Positions 6,098 to 14,097 are shown, counted from the first letter of the stretch. The stretch is 15,883 nt of DNA from an uncultured Oscillospiraceae bacterium (GCA_910577915.1 CAJTOM010000059.1:1-15883); one strand, 5' to 3'. The notes: generated by a model not told the origin, from the letters alone. A program made the numbers and translations.

Positions 6098-7114
6098 ATG
6101 ATTTTTACGCTGCGAGATACCATGGGCCTGGCCGCTTCCGCCGGGCTGGAGGAGGAGCCGGAGAGCCTGGAGGGCTTTTCCCTCTGCCGCTTGACGGCGG
6201 ACTGGAGCCGGGTGGAGCCGGCGGACGGGGTGTTTGACGAGGCGGTTCTGTCCGCCTGCAGGGAGAGGATTCAGGGGCTGAGGGAGAGAGGCGTTTGCCC
6301 CGTGCTGGTCCTCCACCGCCGGGGCCTCCCCGCCTGGCTGGAGGAGCGGGGCGGCTTCGCCAGCGGCGGCGGCGTCACCTGCTACCTCCGCTACGCCCAC
6401 CGCATGGTGGAGGCCCTGGGGGACCTGGCGAGCAGCTACATCACCTTCGACGAGCCCAACTGCCTGGCCCTGGCGGCCTACCTCCCCGGCGGGGAGGGAA
6501 AGCGGAGCCTGCTGGCGGCGGCCCGGTCCATGACCAACCTGACCGCCGCCCATATCGAGGCCTACGGCCTCATCCGCAAAACCCGGCTGGCCATGGGCTT
6601 TACGGACACCAGGGTGGGCGTCTCCCCCCAGCTGCGCGTCTTCGCGCCCAAAAATCCCCAGGACCCGGTCCACCGCTTCTGGGCCTCCCGGTCCCGGCAG
6701 ATCTTCCAGGCCAGCCTCATCAGGGCCATGTACACCGGCCGGGCGTCCTTCCCCATCGGGGGCCACCCCTCCATTGTGCCGGGGCGCTACTGCGACTTCC
6801 ACGCCCCCAGCTACGGCGGGCGCTCCGTCCTCTCCGGCCCCGCCATGCCGGCGGAGCGGGAGGCGGACCCCGCCGGGGCGGTCCAGATCTGCCGGGCGCT
6901 GTACGCACTGCTGCCCCGGCCCCTCTGGGTCACCGGTGAGGGCGGCGCGTTGGACGCCGTGCGGCAGCTGCAGGCCCTGTGCGCCTGCGAGCTGCCCGTA
7001 GAGGCCTTCTGCTGCCGGGGGACGGAGGCCCGAGAGGCCCTGCGCCGGATTGCCGCCCAGGGCGGCATGGATGCGGCGCTGTATGAACGGCTCGCCGGGG
7101 AGGAGGACTGCTGA
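6098..7114 (+). CDS. Short GH1-like (beta-glucosidase-family) protein
   Basis: A 338-aa protein related to glycoside hydrolase family 1. The N-terminal half follows the family well: CRLTADWSRVEPADGVFDE (30-48), the LHRRGLPAWLEERGGF strand (72-87), and TFDEPN (116-121), where GH1 has TFNEP; E119 is the expected acid/base. The region TAAHIEAYGLIRKTR then fits. The C-terminal half is reduced: GH1 enzymes have about 450 residues, the NYY strand is replaced by DFHAPSYGG, and the nucleophile motif (I/V)TENG appears as VTGEGG, with E281 shifted by one residue. Activity is therefore uncertain. No signal peptide. The ATG at 6098 has AAGGAGGAGC immediately upstream and is preferred over 6059. It overlaps the GH13 start by one base (TGATG), so both proteins are made together. 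Confidence 0.8.
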   Translation: MIFTLRDTMGLAASAGLEEEPESLEGFSLCRLTADWSRVEPADGVFDEAVLSACRERIQGLRERGVCPVLVLHRRGLPAWLEERGGFASGGGVTCYLRYAHRMVEALGDLASSYITFDEPNCLALAAYLPGGEGKRSLLAAARSMTNLTAAHIEAYGLIRKTRLAMGFTDTRVGVSPQLRVFAPKNPQDPVHRFWASRSRQIFQASLIRAMYTGRASFPIGGHPSIVPGRYCDFHAPSYGGRSVLSGPAMPAEREADPAGAVQICRALYALLPRPLWVTGEGGALDAVRQLQALCACELPVEAFCCRGTEAREALRRIAAQGGMDAALYERLAGEEDC

Positions 7115-8718
7115 TGGACTGGTGGAAGGACGCGCTTATCTATCAGATTTATCCCCGCAGCTTCCAGGACTCCAACGGCGACGGCATCGGGGACATCCCC
7201 GGCATCATCAGCCGCTTGGACCACCTGCAGGAGCTGGGGGTGGACGCCATCTGGCTCAGCCCGGTGTACCAGTCCCCCAACGCGGACAACGGCTACGACA
7301 TCAGCGACTATCGGGAGATCAACCCGGAGTACGGCACCATGGAGGACATGGAACGGCTCATCGCCGAGGCCAGGGACCGGGGCATCCGTGTGATCATGGA
7401 CCTGGTGATCAACCACACCTCCACAGAGCACTACTGGTTCCGCCGCAGCCGGGATAAAACCAGCCCCTACGCGGACTACTACTATTGGGCCCGCGGGGGG
7501 GCCGACGGCAGCCTGCCCAACAACTGGACCGGCTTTTTTGGGGAGGACTGCTGGGAGTTTGACCCGGAGCGGTGCGAATATTATCTCCACCTCTTCGCCA
7601 AGAGCCAGGCGGATTTGAACTTCCACAACCCGGCGGTGCTGGAGGAGGTGAAGGACATCCTCCGCTTCTGGCTGGACAAGGGGGTGGCGGGGTTCAGGTG
7701 CGACGTGATCAATATCCTGTGGAAGGACAGCCTGGACAGCTCCAAGAAAAAGCTCTCCCTCACCGGCAGCGAGCACTATCTCACCCTGGAGGGAACCCAC
7801 GACATCCTGCGCCAGCTGCGGGCCATTCTGGACGAGTACGGCGCTTTCACCGTGGGGGAGGCGGTGTGCGTCATCCCGGAGACGGCCAGGGCTCTGTGCG
7901 GCCGGGACCGGCACGAGCTGGACATGGTCTTCTCCTTCGAGCACATGGACTGCGATCAGTACAAGGTGAAGTGGATCAAGCGGAAATTCCGGCCCAAGGT
8001 CTTCTTTGACTGCCTGGTGCGGTGGCAGAGGGAGCTGGAGTGGAACACCCTCTACCTGGAGAACCACGACCAGCCCCGCTCCATCCCCCGCTTCGGCAGC
8101 GAGGCCCACTGGAAGGAGAGCGGCAAGCTGCTGGCGGCGCTGCTGCTCACCATGCGGGGCACACCCTTTATCTACCAGGGGCAGGAGATCGGGATGCTGA
8201 ACTTCGACTTCACCCGCATGCGCCAGCTCGACGACGTGGAGAGCAAGAACGTGGAGCGGACCATGCGGCGGCTCCACCTGCCCCAGAAGCTGCGCTGGAA
8301 GCTCATCGCCCGCACCAGCCGGGACAACGCCCGCACCCCCTACCAGTGGACGGCGGAGCGGGGGGCCGGCTTCTCCGACGCCCGGCCCTGGCTGGGGATC
8401 AACCACAACCATGAGACCATCAATCTCGCCCAGCAGCGGGAGGACCCGGACTCCATTTTTCACTGGTACCGGGATCTCATCGCCCTGCGCCGGGAGCGCC
8501 CGGCTCTCCGCCGGGGGGATTTTGAGGCCCTGGAGACTGGCGATCAGGTATTTGCTTACCGGCGGAGCCTGGAGGGGGAGGCGCTTACCGTGGTGCTGAA
8601 TTTCAGCGGCAAAGCGGCCCAGAGCGGACAGCGGGGGAGGATCCTGCGGTCCAATCTGGGGAGAGAGGGAGGGTTCGACGGAACCCTCCAAGCGTGGGAA
8701 GCGGTGATCCTGGAGTAG
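7114..8718 (+). CDS. GH13 alpha-glucosidase, oligo-1,6-glucosidase type
   Basis: A 534-aa cytoplasmic GH13 enzyme that removes glucose from short alpha-glucans. It opens MDWWKDALIYQIYPRSF and has NGDGIGD (21-27, the metal-binding loop), DLVINH (96-101), GFRCDVI with nucleophile D197, TVGEA with acid/base E249, and ENHDQPR with transition-state D319. Region V reads SQADLN. Residue V198 after the nucleophile is the one that favours alpha-1,6 bonds in characterised isomaltases, whereas maltases usually carry Thr; this points to oligo-1,6-glucosidase or dextran glucosidase activity. Length is typical (530-560). The start overlaps the GH1-like stop (TGATG) and has AGGAGG at 7101-7106. A trehalose-6-phosphate hydrolase role is possible but no PTS or trehalose gene is nearby. 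Confidence 0.92.
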   Translation: MDWWKDALIYQIYPRSFQDSNGDGIGDIPGIISRLDHLQELGVDAIWLSPVYQSPNADNGYDISDYREINPEYGTMEDMERLIAEARDRGIRVIMDLVINHTSTEHYWFRRSRDKTSPYADYYYWARGGADGSLPNNWTGFFGEDCWEFDPERCEYYLHLFAKSQADLNFHNPAVLEEVKDILRFWLDKGVAGFRCDVINILWKDSLDSSKKKLSLTGSEHYLTLEGTHDILRQLRAILDEYGAFTVGEAVCVIPETARALCGRDRHELDMVFSFEHMDCDQYKVKWIKRKFRPKVFFDCLVRWQRELEWNTLYLENHDQPRSIPRFGSEAHWKESGKLLAALLLTMRGTPFIYQGQEIGMLNFDFTRMRQLDDVESKNVERTMRRLHLPQKLRWKLIARTSRDNARTPYQWTAERGAGFSDARPWLGINHNHETINLAQQREDPDSIFHWYRDLIALRRERPALRRGDFEALETGDQVFAYRRSLEGEALTVVLNFSGKAAQSGQRGRILRSNLGREGGFDGTLQAWEAVILE

Positions 8719-8723
8719 AGCGT

Positions 8724-8903
8724 CGCGCCATCCGGGCGCGAGGGGTGAATTGTTCGATTCGAGAGCCCCGGGGGCTACGCGCCCCCAAGATTCTGCACGG
8801 CCACATCGAGTGGCCGCGCAGAATCTAATTGTGTATGACCCCTCGATGGGGTCATTGCACAATCATACCCTGCGGTTACTTTTTGTGCGAACAAAAAGTA
8901 ACC
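8724..8903 (+). repeat. R2 modular hairpin repeat, copy A
   Basis: A string of hairpins starting 6 bases after the GH13 stop. Block 1 is CGCGCC/GGCGCG (8724-8740) plus AGGGG. Block 2 is GGGGGC/GCCCCC (8770-8787). Two variable hairpins follow: 8788-8826 (9+7 bp with one mismatch, 5-nt loop) and 8828-8863 (6+8 bp, TCGAT loop). Block 3 is a perfect 13-bp stem, GGTTACTTTTTGT / ACAAAAAGTAACC (8874-8903), loop GCGA. Block 4 extends it with a stem at 8913-8931. The same blocks recur inverted at 9333-9519 and directly at 15782-15883. Confidence 0.85.
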
Positions 8904-8912
8904 AAAAAATCG

Positions 8913-8931
8913 CTGGAACCGGAGGTTCCAG
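8913..8931 (+). repeat. R2 block 4 hairpin, copy A
   Basis: Stem CTGGAACC (8913-8920) and GGTTCCAG (8924-8931) with loop GGA, 9 nt after block 3. The partner in copy C (9333-9351, minus) has the same spacing but three double base-pair substitutions that keep the stem. Confidence 0.75.
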
Positions 8932-9040
8932 ACCTCCCTCTCGGGGCCGCCCTTTGGGCGCGCCGCCTCGGCGGGGGATTTACGGGGGATTGGGCGGAAT
9001 CTTTGATGGATTGGGTGCCACGTGAATTAGTATATCCTAC

Positions 9041-9239
9041 GGGGTTCTGATCTAGTGGCTCGGTACTTGAATAACTCCGCCTGCCGGCCTTTTAAAGGGG
9101 TAGAGCCATCAACGGGGAACGCCCTATTGAGATTCGCCTAAATCCTTAAAAAGGAGTCCGTACCCCTTCCTGCGGCGCATGTCAGAGAGGCACCGCAGTC
9201 TGTTCCCCCAGGTATTGGCACTACCCTAAGAACACTCCC
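9041..9239 (+). ncRNA. Candidate structured non-coding RNA, class unknown
   Basis: About 200 nt of unique sequence can fold back on itself. Closing pairs: GTTCT 9044-9048 with AGAAC 9229-9233; TAGTG 9053-9057 with CACTA 9219-9223; GGTAC 9062-9066 with GTATT 9212-9216 (two G-U pairs, which favours the plus strand). An inner stem pairs AAGGGGTA (9095-9102) with TACCCCTT (9161-9168) and encloses two hairpins: TCCTT/AAGGA (9143-9155) and a TCAA...TTGA stem. On the 3' side there is a separate hairpin, CTGCGG/CCGCAG (9170-9198). No ORF with a binding site lies here. The long closed stem, side hairpin and length recall 6S RNA, but I could not match the sequence; raiA-type RNA is another option. Promoter and end are unclear (weak TAGTAT at 9028). 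Hand folding only. Confidence 0.4.
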
Positions 9240-9332
9240 GAATAGAAGCAAAAGTCCAGGTAAGCGGTCGGTACCGATTTAGACAGGTCAGACTTAGCCT
9301 CGGGCGCAAAACAAAATCAACACATGAGGAAT

Positions 9333-9519
9333 CCAAAACCCTTGGTTTTGGCAACTTTTTGGTTACTTTTTGTTTGCACAAAAAGTAACTGGGCGGCCTG
9401 TGGCCGCCGGGCCGGTCATTCGGCCAAAGCCCGAATGACGGCCCCGAGGGCGTGGGGGCGCGCAGCCCCCATAAGCTTCCGAATAGAAGAATCCACCCCT
9501 CGCCGCCGGTCGGGCGGCG
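9333..9519 (-). repeat. R2 modular hairpin repeat, copy C (inverted)
   Basis: Mirror-image relative of copy A. From the left on the plus strand: block 4 stem CCAAAACC/GGTTTTGG (9333-9351); block 3 stem GTTACTTTTTGT/ACAAAAAGTAAC (9362-9389), one loop base different from the inverted copy A; variable hairpins GGCGGCC/GGCCGCC (9392-9408) and GGGCC+GTCATTCGG / CCGAATGAC+GGCCC (9409-9444); block 2 GGGGGC/GCCCCC (9454-9470), one mismatch from inverted block 2; and block 1 CCCCT then CGCCGCC/GGCGGCG (9496-9519). It ends 15 bases before the PBP2 start. Confidence 0.75.
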
Positions 9520-9534
9520 AAGAAAGGACCCCCC

Positions 9535-11718
9535 ATGCCGGACGAAAAGCAATTTCACCGCCGGTCCAACCTTTTGATTGGGCTGTTTCTCCTCTGTCTC
9601 GCCTGTTTTGCGGGCATTCTCTATGAAGCGCAGATCATCAACGGCAGCGAGTATCTGGCCCGCTCCACCACCCAGGTGACCACCACCCAGACGGTGGAGA
9701 CCTTCCGGGGGATCATCACCGACCGCAATGGGAAGGTCCTGGTCTCCAACAGAGAGATTTACACCGTCTCCTTCGATCCCTCCCTGGTCCCCGATACGCC
9801 CGGCATGTCCCACGGCGAGGCCGTGGCCCGCGCCCTGCTGCGGCTCACCGACCTCTGCCGGGAGTATGGCGTGGAGTGGACCGACGGCCTCCCTCTCTCC
9901 CAGAGCCCCCCCTTCCGTTACACCTTCACGGAGGCCGCCTCCACCCAGCGCGCCCGGTTTCAGAGCTACCTCGCCGACCGCAGGTGGTCCGATACCGAAC
10001 TCACCGCCGCCTCCTCCTACCCCCTTATGAGCGCCGCCCTTCTGGAGCGCTACCACCTGGAGACCTCCTCCATCCTCACCGCCAGCCACCTCCTGGAGCT
10101 CATGCGCGCCGACTTCTCCATCCCCTCCGACTTCACCGGCCTCCAGGCCCGGCAGGTCCTGGGGGTGCTCTACGAGCTGCGCCTGCGGGAGCTGCGCACC
10201 GCCTCCGGCGGTATGGTGGTCACCGTTCCCTACCAGTTCGCCGAAGACATTTCCGTGGAAATGATCTCCGTCCTCAACGACGGCGCCTTCCATGGCGCGG
10301 TGGTGGGCAGTCGGGCGGACCGGCAGTATCACACCGACTCCGCTGCCCACATCCTGGGCCGGGTGGGCCCCATCTACGACGAGGAGGAGCGGGCCGCCCT
10401 CAACGCCCCCTACAGCGAGGCCCGGGAGTCCGGCGGCGACGCCTCCGCCTACCGCTACTACTACCGGGACGACAAGGTGGGCAAGGACGGGGTGGAGAAG
10501 GCCTTCGAGACCTATCTGGCGGGCCGGGACGGCACCCGCCTGATCACCACCAATCAGGAGGGGAAGATCACCAGCGAGATCTACTCCATCGAGCCCGAGC
10601 CCGGCGGCACCGTGGCCCTCACCATCGACATCGATTTCCAGGCCCAGGTGGAGGCCATTCTCACCCAGTCGGTGGAGGCCATGAACGCCGAGGACGAGGA
10701 CGCCCTCCGGGGCGCGGCGGCGGCGGTGGTCAGCGTGAAGGACAGCGAGGTCCTGGCCCTGGCCACCTACCCCACCTTCAGCCAGCGTACCTACGGCGAG
10801 GACTACCCCGTTCTCTCCCAGAACCCCGCCTCTCCCTACACCAACCGGGCCATCAGCGGGGCCTACGCCCCCGGCTCCACCTTCAAGCCCCTCACCGCCG
10901 TGGCCGCCCTGGAGAGCGGCATCATCACCCCCGCCGCCAAAATCAATGCCCTGGGCTCCTGGACCTACCCCGGAGATCCCAACAGCTACGCCAACTGCTG
11001 GCTGTACAACTCCTCCCGTGGCCGTCACGGCCGCATCAACGTCAGCCAGGCCATCACCGTCTCCTGCAACTACTTTTTCGCTCAGATGGGCTACTCCCTG
11101 GGCATGGACCGGCTCAACGAGTTCTCCGCCGCCTTCGGCTTGGGCCAGCCCACGGGCATCGAGCTGACGGAGCGGGTGGGGACCCTGCCCGCCAACAAGC
11201 CCGGCGAGGATCAGGCCCCCTGGGCGGGCTTCGGCCAGGCCAATATGCTCTTTACGCCCCTCCAGCTGGCCAACTACATTGCCACCCTGGTCCGGGGCGG
11301 GGAGCGCTACGGGGCCCATCTTCTCAAGGACGTCACCGCCTACGACGGCAGCGGGGTGCTCTACAGCCCTGAGCCCCAGCTCCTCTCCCAGCTGGAGCTG
11401 GACGAGGCCAACCTGGCCGCCGTCAAGAAGGGCATGGGCGATCTGGCCTCCACCGGCAGCGTGGGAGCCCAGTTTGCCCGCTGCGTGGTCACCGCCGGCG
11501 CCAAGACCGGCAGCGCCCAGACCGGCGACGCGGTGGCCGACGGCGTATTTGTCTGCTTCGCTCCCTTCGACGAGCCCGAGGTGGCGGTGGCCATCGTCAT
11601 TGAGCGCGGTAAGGCCGGCGCGGCCCTGGCCTCCACCGCTGTGGACATTCTCAACGCCTACTTCTCCCCCGGCGACGTGGGCGTACTCCTCACCCCCGAG
11701 GGAACCCTCCTCCCCTGA
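9535..11718 (+). CDS. Class B penicillin-binding protein 2 (MrdA-like transpeptidase)
   Basis: A 727-aa membrane-anchored D,D-transpeptidase that cross-links peptidoglycan outside the cell. It has a short basic N-terminus, one transmembrane helix (about 12-33), the FRGIITDRNGKVLVSN motif of the PBP dimerisation region, a long linker, and a C-terminal transpeptidase domain with S448-T-F-K451 (catalytic serine), S510-C-N512 and K657-T-G659. No PASTA domains, so it resembles elongation-type PBP2 (MrdA) more than SpoVD or PBP2x. It stands apart from mreBCD or rodA, so its assignment as the main elongation enzyme is not certain. The ATG at 9535 has AAAGGA about 6 bases upstream. A 6-bp hairpin (11718-11735) follows without a U tract. 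Confidence 0.9.
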   Translation: MPDEKQFHRRSNLLIGLFLLCLACFAGILYEAQIINGSEYLARSTTQVTTTQTVETFRGIITDRNGKVLVSNREIYTVSFDPSLVPDTPGMSHGEAVARALLRLTDLCREYGVEWTDGLPLSQSPPFRYTFTEAASTQRARFQSYLADRRWSDTELTAASSYPLMSAALLERYHLETSSILTASHLLELMRADFSIPSDFTGLQARQVLGVLYELRLRELRTASGGMVVTVPYQFAEDISVEMISVLNDGAFHGAVVGSRADRQYHTDSAAHILGRVGPIYDEEERAALNAPYSEARESGGDASAYRYYYRDDKVGKDGVEKAFETYLAGRDGTRLITTNQEGKITSEIYSIEPEPGGTVALTIDIDFQAQVEAILTQSVEAMNAEDEDALRGAAAAVVSVKDSEVLALATYPTFSQRTYGEDYPVLSQNPASPYTNRAISGAYAPGSTFKPLTAVAALESGIITPAAKINALGSWTYPGDPNSYANCWLYNSSRGRHGRINVSQAITVSCNYFFAQMGYSLGMDRLNEFSAAFGLGQPTGIELTERVGTLPANKPGEDQAPWAGFGQANMLFTPLQLANYIATLVRGGERYGAHLLKDVTAYDGSGVLYSPEPQLLSQLELDEANLAAVKKGMGDLASTGSVGAQFARCVVTAGAKTGSAQTGDAVADGVFVCFAPFDEPEVAVAIVIERGKAGAALASTAVDILNAYFSPGDVGVLLTPEGTLLP

Positions 11719-11778
11719 CCGGCTCCATTGCCGGTCCGCCCCGCCAACCGTGCAGCTTAGTTGTACTGGCTTTCAAAA

Positions 11779-11794
11779 TGTTTCACGTGAAACA
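11779..11794. promoter_or_regulatory. parS site 1 (perfect)
   Basis: TGTTTCACGTGAAACA, the ParB-binding consensus of Firmicutes, embedded in a 20-bp perfect palindrome at 11777-11796. It sits in the leader of the neopullulanase-like gene, 36 bp before its ATG. ParB would load here and spread; ParA at 15012 is the partner ATPase. Confidence 0.92.
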
Positions 11795-11830
11795 TTGTCA
11801 ATTCTATTTTCTCAAGGAGAGGCTCTGCCT

Positions 11831-13711
11831 ATGGAAACATTTGCCTTCGACTCCCGCGACCCCCTCTGCAAAGCGCCCTTCGGGGCGGTCCCCTGCGCGA
11901 CAAATATTACCCTCACCCTCCGCCCTAATCTGGCGGAGGGCTTTGTCTCCGCCGCGCTCCTGCTGCATCTGGAGTTTGCCGGAGAGCGCCGGGAGCTTCC
12001 CATGGTTCCCGCCGGTGTTGCCGGGGACTGCGCCCTTTTCACCATCACCTATGCCGCCCCTTCCCAGCCGGATCTCCTCTGGTATACCTTCCGCCTCACC
12101 CGGCAGGACGGCAGCACCCTCCTCCTGGACCGGGACGGCCTCCCCTGGCAGCAGACGGTCTACGACGACTCCTTGCCCACGCCGGATTGGTTTGGCCGCG
12201 GCGTGACCTACCAGATTTTCCCGGATCGCTTCCGCCGGGCCGGCCTCCTGCCGGACCTTGACGGCCTGGTGGGCCGCCGGGAGCTCCGCCAAAACTGGGA
12301 GGACCCCCTGACCCTGCCCGAGGACCAGGGGGACAACCCCAGCTGCGACTTCTACGGCGGCACTCTGGCGGGGATCGAGGAGGGCCTGGACTACTTGGAG
12401 CGTCTGGGGGTTTCCACGCTCTACCTCTGCCCCGTCTTCGAGTCCGCCAGCAACCACCGCTACAACACCGCCGACTATGAGCGCATCGACCCCATGCTGG
12501 GCACGGAGGAGGACTTCCGCCGTCTCTGCGCCCACGCGAAGGCCCGGAATATCCGGGTGATGCTGGACGGCGTCTTCAACCACACCGGCAGCGACAGCCG
12601 TTACTTCAACGCTCAGGGCTGTTATCCCGCCCCCGGCGCGGCCCAGAGCCAGGACAGCCCCTATTTCCCCTGGTATACCTTCCGGCGCTGGCCGGAGGAG
12701 TACGAGGCGTGGTGGGGCATCTCCACCCTCCCTGCTGTTAACGAGATGCACCCGACCTATCTGGACTACATCGTCCGGGACCGGGACTCCATTGTCCGCC
12801 GCTGGCTGCGCTCCGGGGCGGACGCCTGGCGTTTGGATGTGGCCGACGAGCTGCCTGACGTCTTTATTGCCGAGATTCGCCGGGCCATGATGGAGGAGAA
12901 GCCGGACAGCTTCCTCCTGGGCGAGGTCTGGGAGGACGGCAGCACCAAGATCGCCTACGGCCAGCGCCGCAGGTATCTCCTGGGCCGGGAGACCCACGGC
13001 CTGATGAACTACCCCTTCCGGCTGGCTGCCCTGGCCTACCTGCTGGGCCGGGATGAGGAGGGCGCGCCCTACGCCGCCCAGGACTTCCGGGAGGCCATGG
13101 AGACCCTCCGGGAGAACTACCCCGCCCCCGCCTTCTACAGCGCCATGAACATGCTGGACACCCACGACACCCCCCGGGCCCTGACCCTCCTGGGCTGCGG
13201 CGGTGACCGGCCCGAGGACCGCCGGGCCAGGGCAGCCTTCTCCATGTCCCCGGACCAGCGGGCGCTGGGTCTCCGCCGCCTCCGCCTGGGAGCTCTGCTG
13301 CTCTACGCCTTTCCCGGTTCCCCCACCGTTTTTTACGGGGACGAGGCGGGTATGGAGGGGTGGGAGGACCCCATGAATCGGGGAACCTTCCCCTGGGGCC
13401 GGGAGGACCGGGAGCTTCAGTGGTACTACGCCCTTCTGGGCCGCCTGCGGCGCGGCCTGGCCCCCCTCCAGTCCGGATCTCTGCATTGGCTCTGGGCCCA
13501 GGGTCCTCTGTTGGCCTTTGCCAGAGACCAGCGGGGTGAAACTGTGATCGCCGCCCTGAACGCCGGCGAGGCGGATGCCCGCCTCACCCTGGACTGGCCG
13601 GCGGGCCGGGCTATGGACGCCCTCACCGGCCGGGAGCTGGCGGTGCAGTCCGGAAAGGTGGAAATTTCTCTGCCAGGAATCAGCGGCGTGCTGGTAACCG
13701 CGCGGAAGTAA
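11831..13711 (+). CDS. GH13 neopullulanase/cyclomaltodextrinase-like enzyme
   Basis: A 626-aa cytoplasmic alpha-glucan hydrolase. Residues 1-115 form a beta-rich N-terminal domain of the CBM34 kind, typical for neopullulanase, maltogenic amylase and cyclomaltodextrinase. The catalytic barrel starts at DWFGRGVTYQIFPDRF (119-134) and shows DGVFNH (246-251), LPAVNE (300-305, region V), AWRLDVADE with nucleophile D336, LLGEVWED with acid/base E365, and MLDTHDTPR with D446. It should cut alpha-1,4 (and possibly alpha-1,6) bonds of maltodextrin, cyclodextrin or pullulan pieces. The frame is open further upstream, but the ATG at 11831 with AAGGAG at 11814-11819 gives the family N-terminus; upstream residues overlap PBP2 and are a shadow. 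It complements the exo-acting GH13 at 7114. The lack of a signal peptide fits intracellular use of imported oligosaccharides. Confidence 0.9.
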   Translation: METFAFDSRDPLCKAPFGAVPCATNITLTLRPNLAEGFVSAALLLHLEFAGERRELPMVPAGVAGDCALFTITYAAPSQPDLLWYTFRLTRQDGSTLLLDRDGLPWQQTVYDDSLPTPDWFGRGVTYQIFPDRFRRAGLLPDLDGLVGRRELRQNWEDPLTLPEDQGDNPSCDFYGGTLAGIEEGLDYLERLGVSTLYLCPVFESASNHRYNTADYERIDPMLGTEEDFRRLCAHAKARNIRVMLDGVFNHTGSDSRYFNAQGCYPAPGAAQSQDSPYFPWYTFRRWPEEYEAWWGISTLPAVNEMHPTYLDYIVRDRDSIVRRWLRSGADAWRLDVADELPDVFIAEIRRAMMEEKPDSFLLGEVWEDGSTKIAYGQRRRYLLGRETHGLMNYPFRLAALAYLLGRDEEGAPYAAQDFREAMETLRENYPAPAFYSAMNMLDTHDTPRALTLLGCGGDRPEDRRARAAFSMSPDQRALGLRRLRLGALLLYAFPGSPTVFYGDEAGMEGWEDPMNRGTFPWGREDRELQWYYALLGRLRRGLAPLQSGSLHWLWAQGPLLAFARDQRGETVIAALNAGEADARLTLDWPAGRAMDALTGRELAVQSGKVEISLPGISGVLVTARK

Positions 13712-13868
13712 GAAGCTGTATGCACAGACGTTGTATGAGTCTGAGCGCGTCCTTTGCCGCCCTGCCGCGTTAAAGCATCTGAATCATGCGCCAAGTGCTC
13801 CAGGGATTATTGTCTTAGCAGGGCGGCAGGCTCCCTCGCCTATAAAAGCAGGTTACAAAATATGAGAA

Positions 13869-13884
13869 TGTTTCACGTGAAACA
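13869..13884. promoter_or_regulatory. parS site 2 (perfect)
   Basis: TGTTTCACGTGAAACA, identical to site 1. It lies 40 bp from site 3. Confidence 0.92.
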
Positions 13885-13908
13885 AACCGGCATTTTGAAA
13901 TAGCTGAT

Positions 13909-13924
13909 TGTTTCACGTGAAACT
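13909..13924. promoter_or_regulatory. parS site 3 (15 of 16)
   Basis: TGTTTCACGTGAAACT; the last base differs from the perfect palindrome. Centre-to-centre distance to site 2 is 40 bp. Confidence 0.85.
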
Positions 13925-14097
13925 TTTTATCCGGCCGCCCGCCGGTGATCTGTTCTGCTTCCCGCAAAGCGGGTGCCTGCGCGAATCAAACAAGGAAGAA
14001 CCAAAGTCCGGGGCGGCTGGCGGAATGTCAACTGCGTTGTACGCCGGTTTCACCTCCCCCTCCCTGCTGTGGGATGGATATACTCGCTGAAAGGAAG

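Noticed and set aside
8724..8740. Hairpin after the GH13 gene as a Rho-independent terminator
   Set aside because: The stem is good but no U tract follows; the same sequence recurs as block 1 of repeat R2.
6811..8862. Minus-strand ORF of 683 codons over the GH13 gene
   Set aside because: Antisense of a gene with all catalytic GH13 residues; the N-terminal part is only the R2 repeat.
9041..9239. Assignment of the structured region to RNase P RNA, tmRNA or SRP RNA
   Set aside because: The conserved cores of these RNAs (for example GAGGAAAGTCC of RNase P or the TTTCGAC/GGTTCGA ends of tmRNA) are absent.
9226..11319. Minus-strand ORF of 697 codons over the PBP2 gene
   Set aside because: Extremely Gly/Val-rich, no recognisable motif, opposite a complete transpeptidase.
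11279..11830. Upstream extension of the neopullulanase-like frame
   Set aside because: Overlaps the 3' end of PBP2 in another frame and is Pro/Ser/Thr-rich shadow; the real start is the ATG at 11831 with its own binding site.
11804..13486. Minus-strand ORF of 560 codons over the neopullulanase-like gene
   Set aside because: Shadow of the plus-strand GH13 gene; no binding site or family resemblance.
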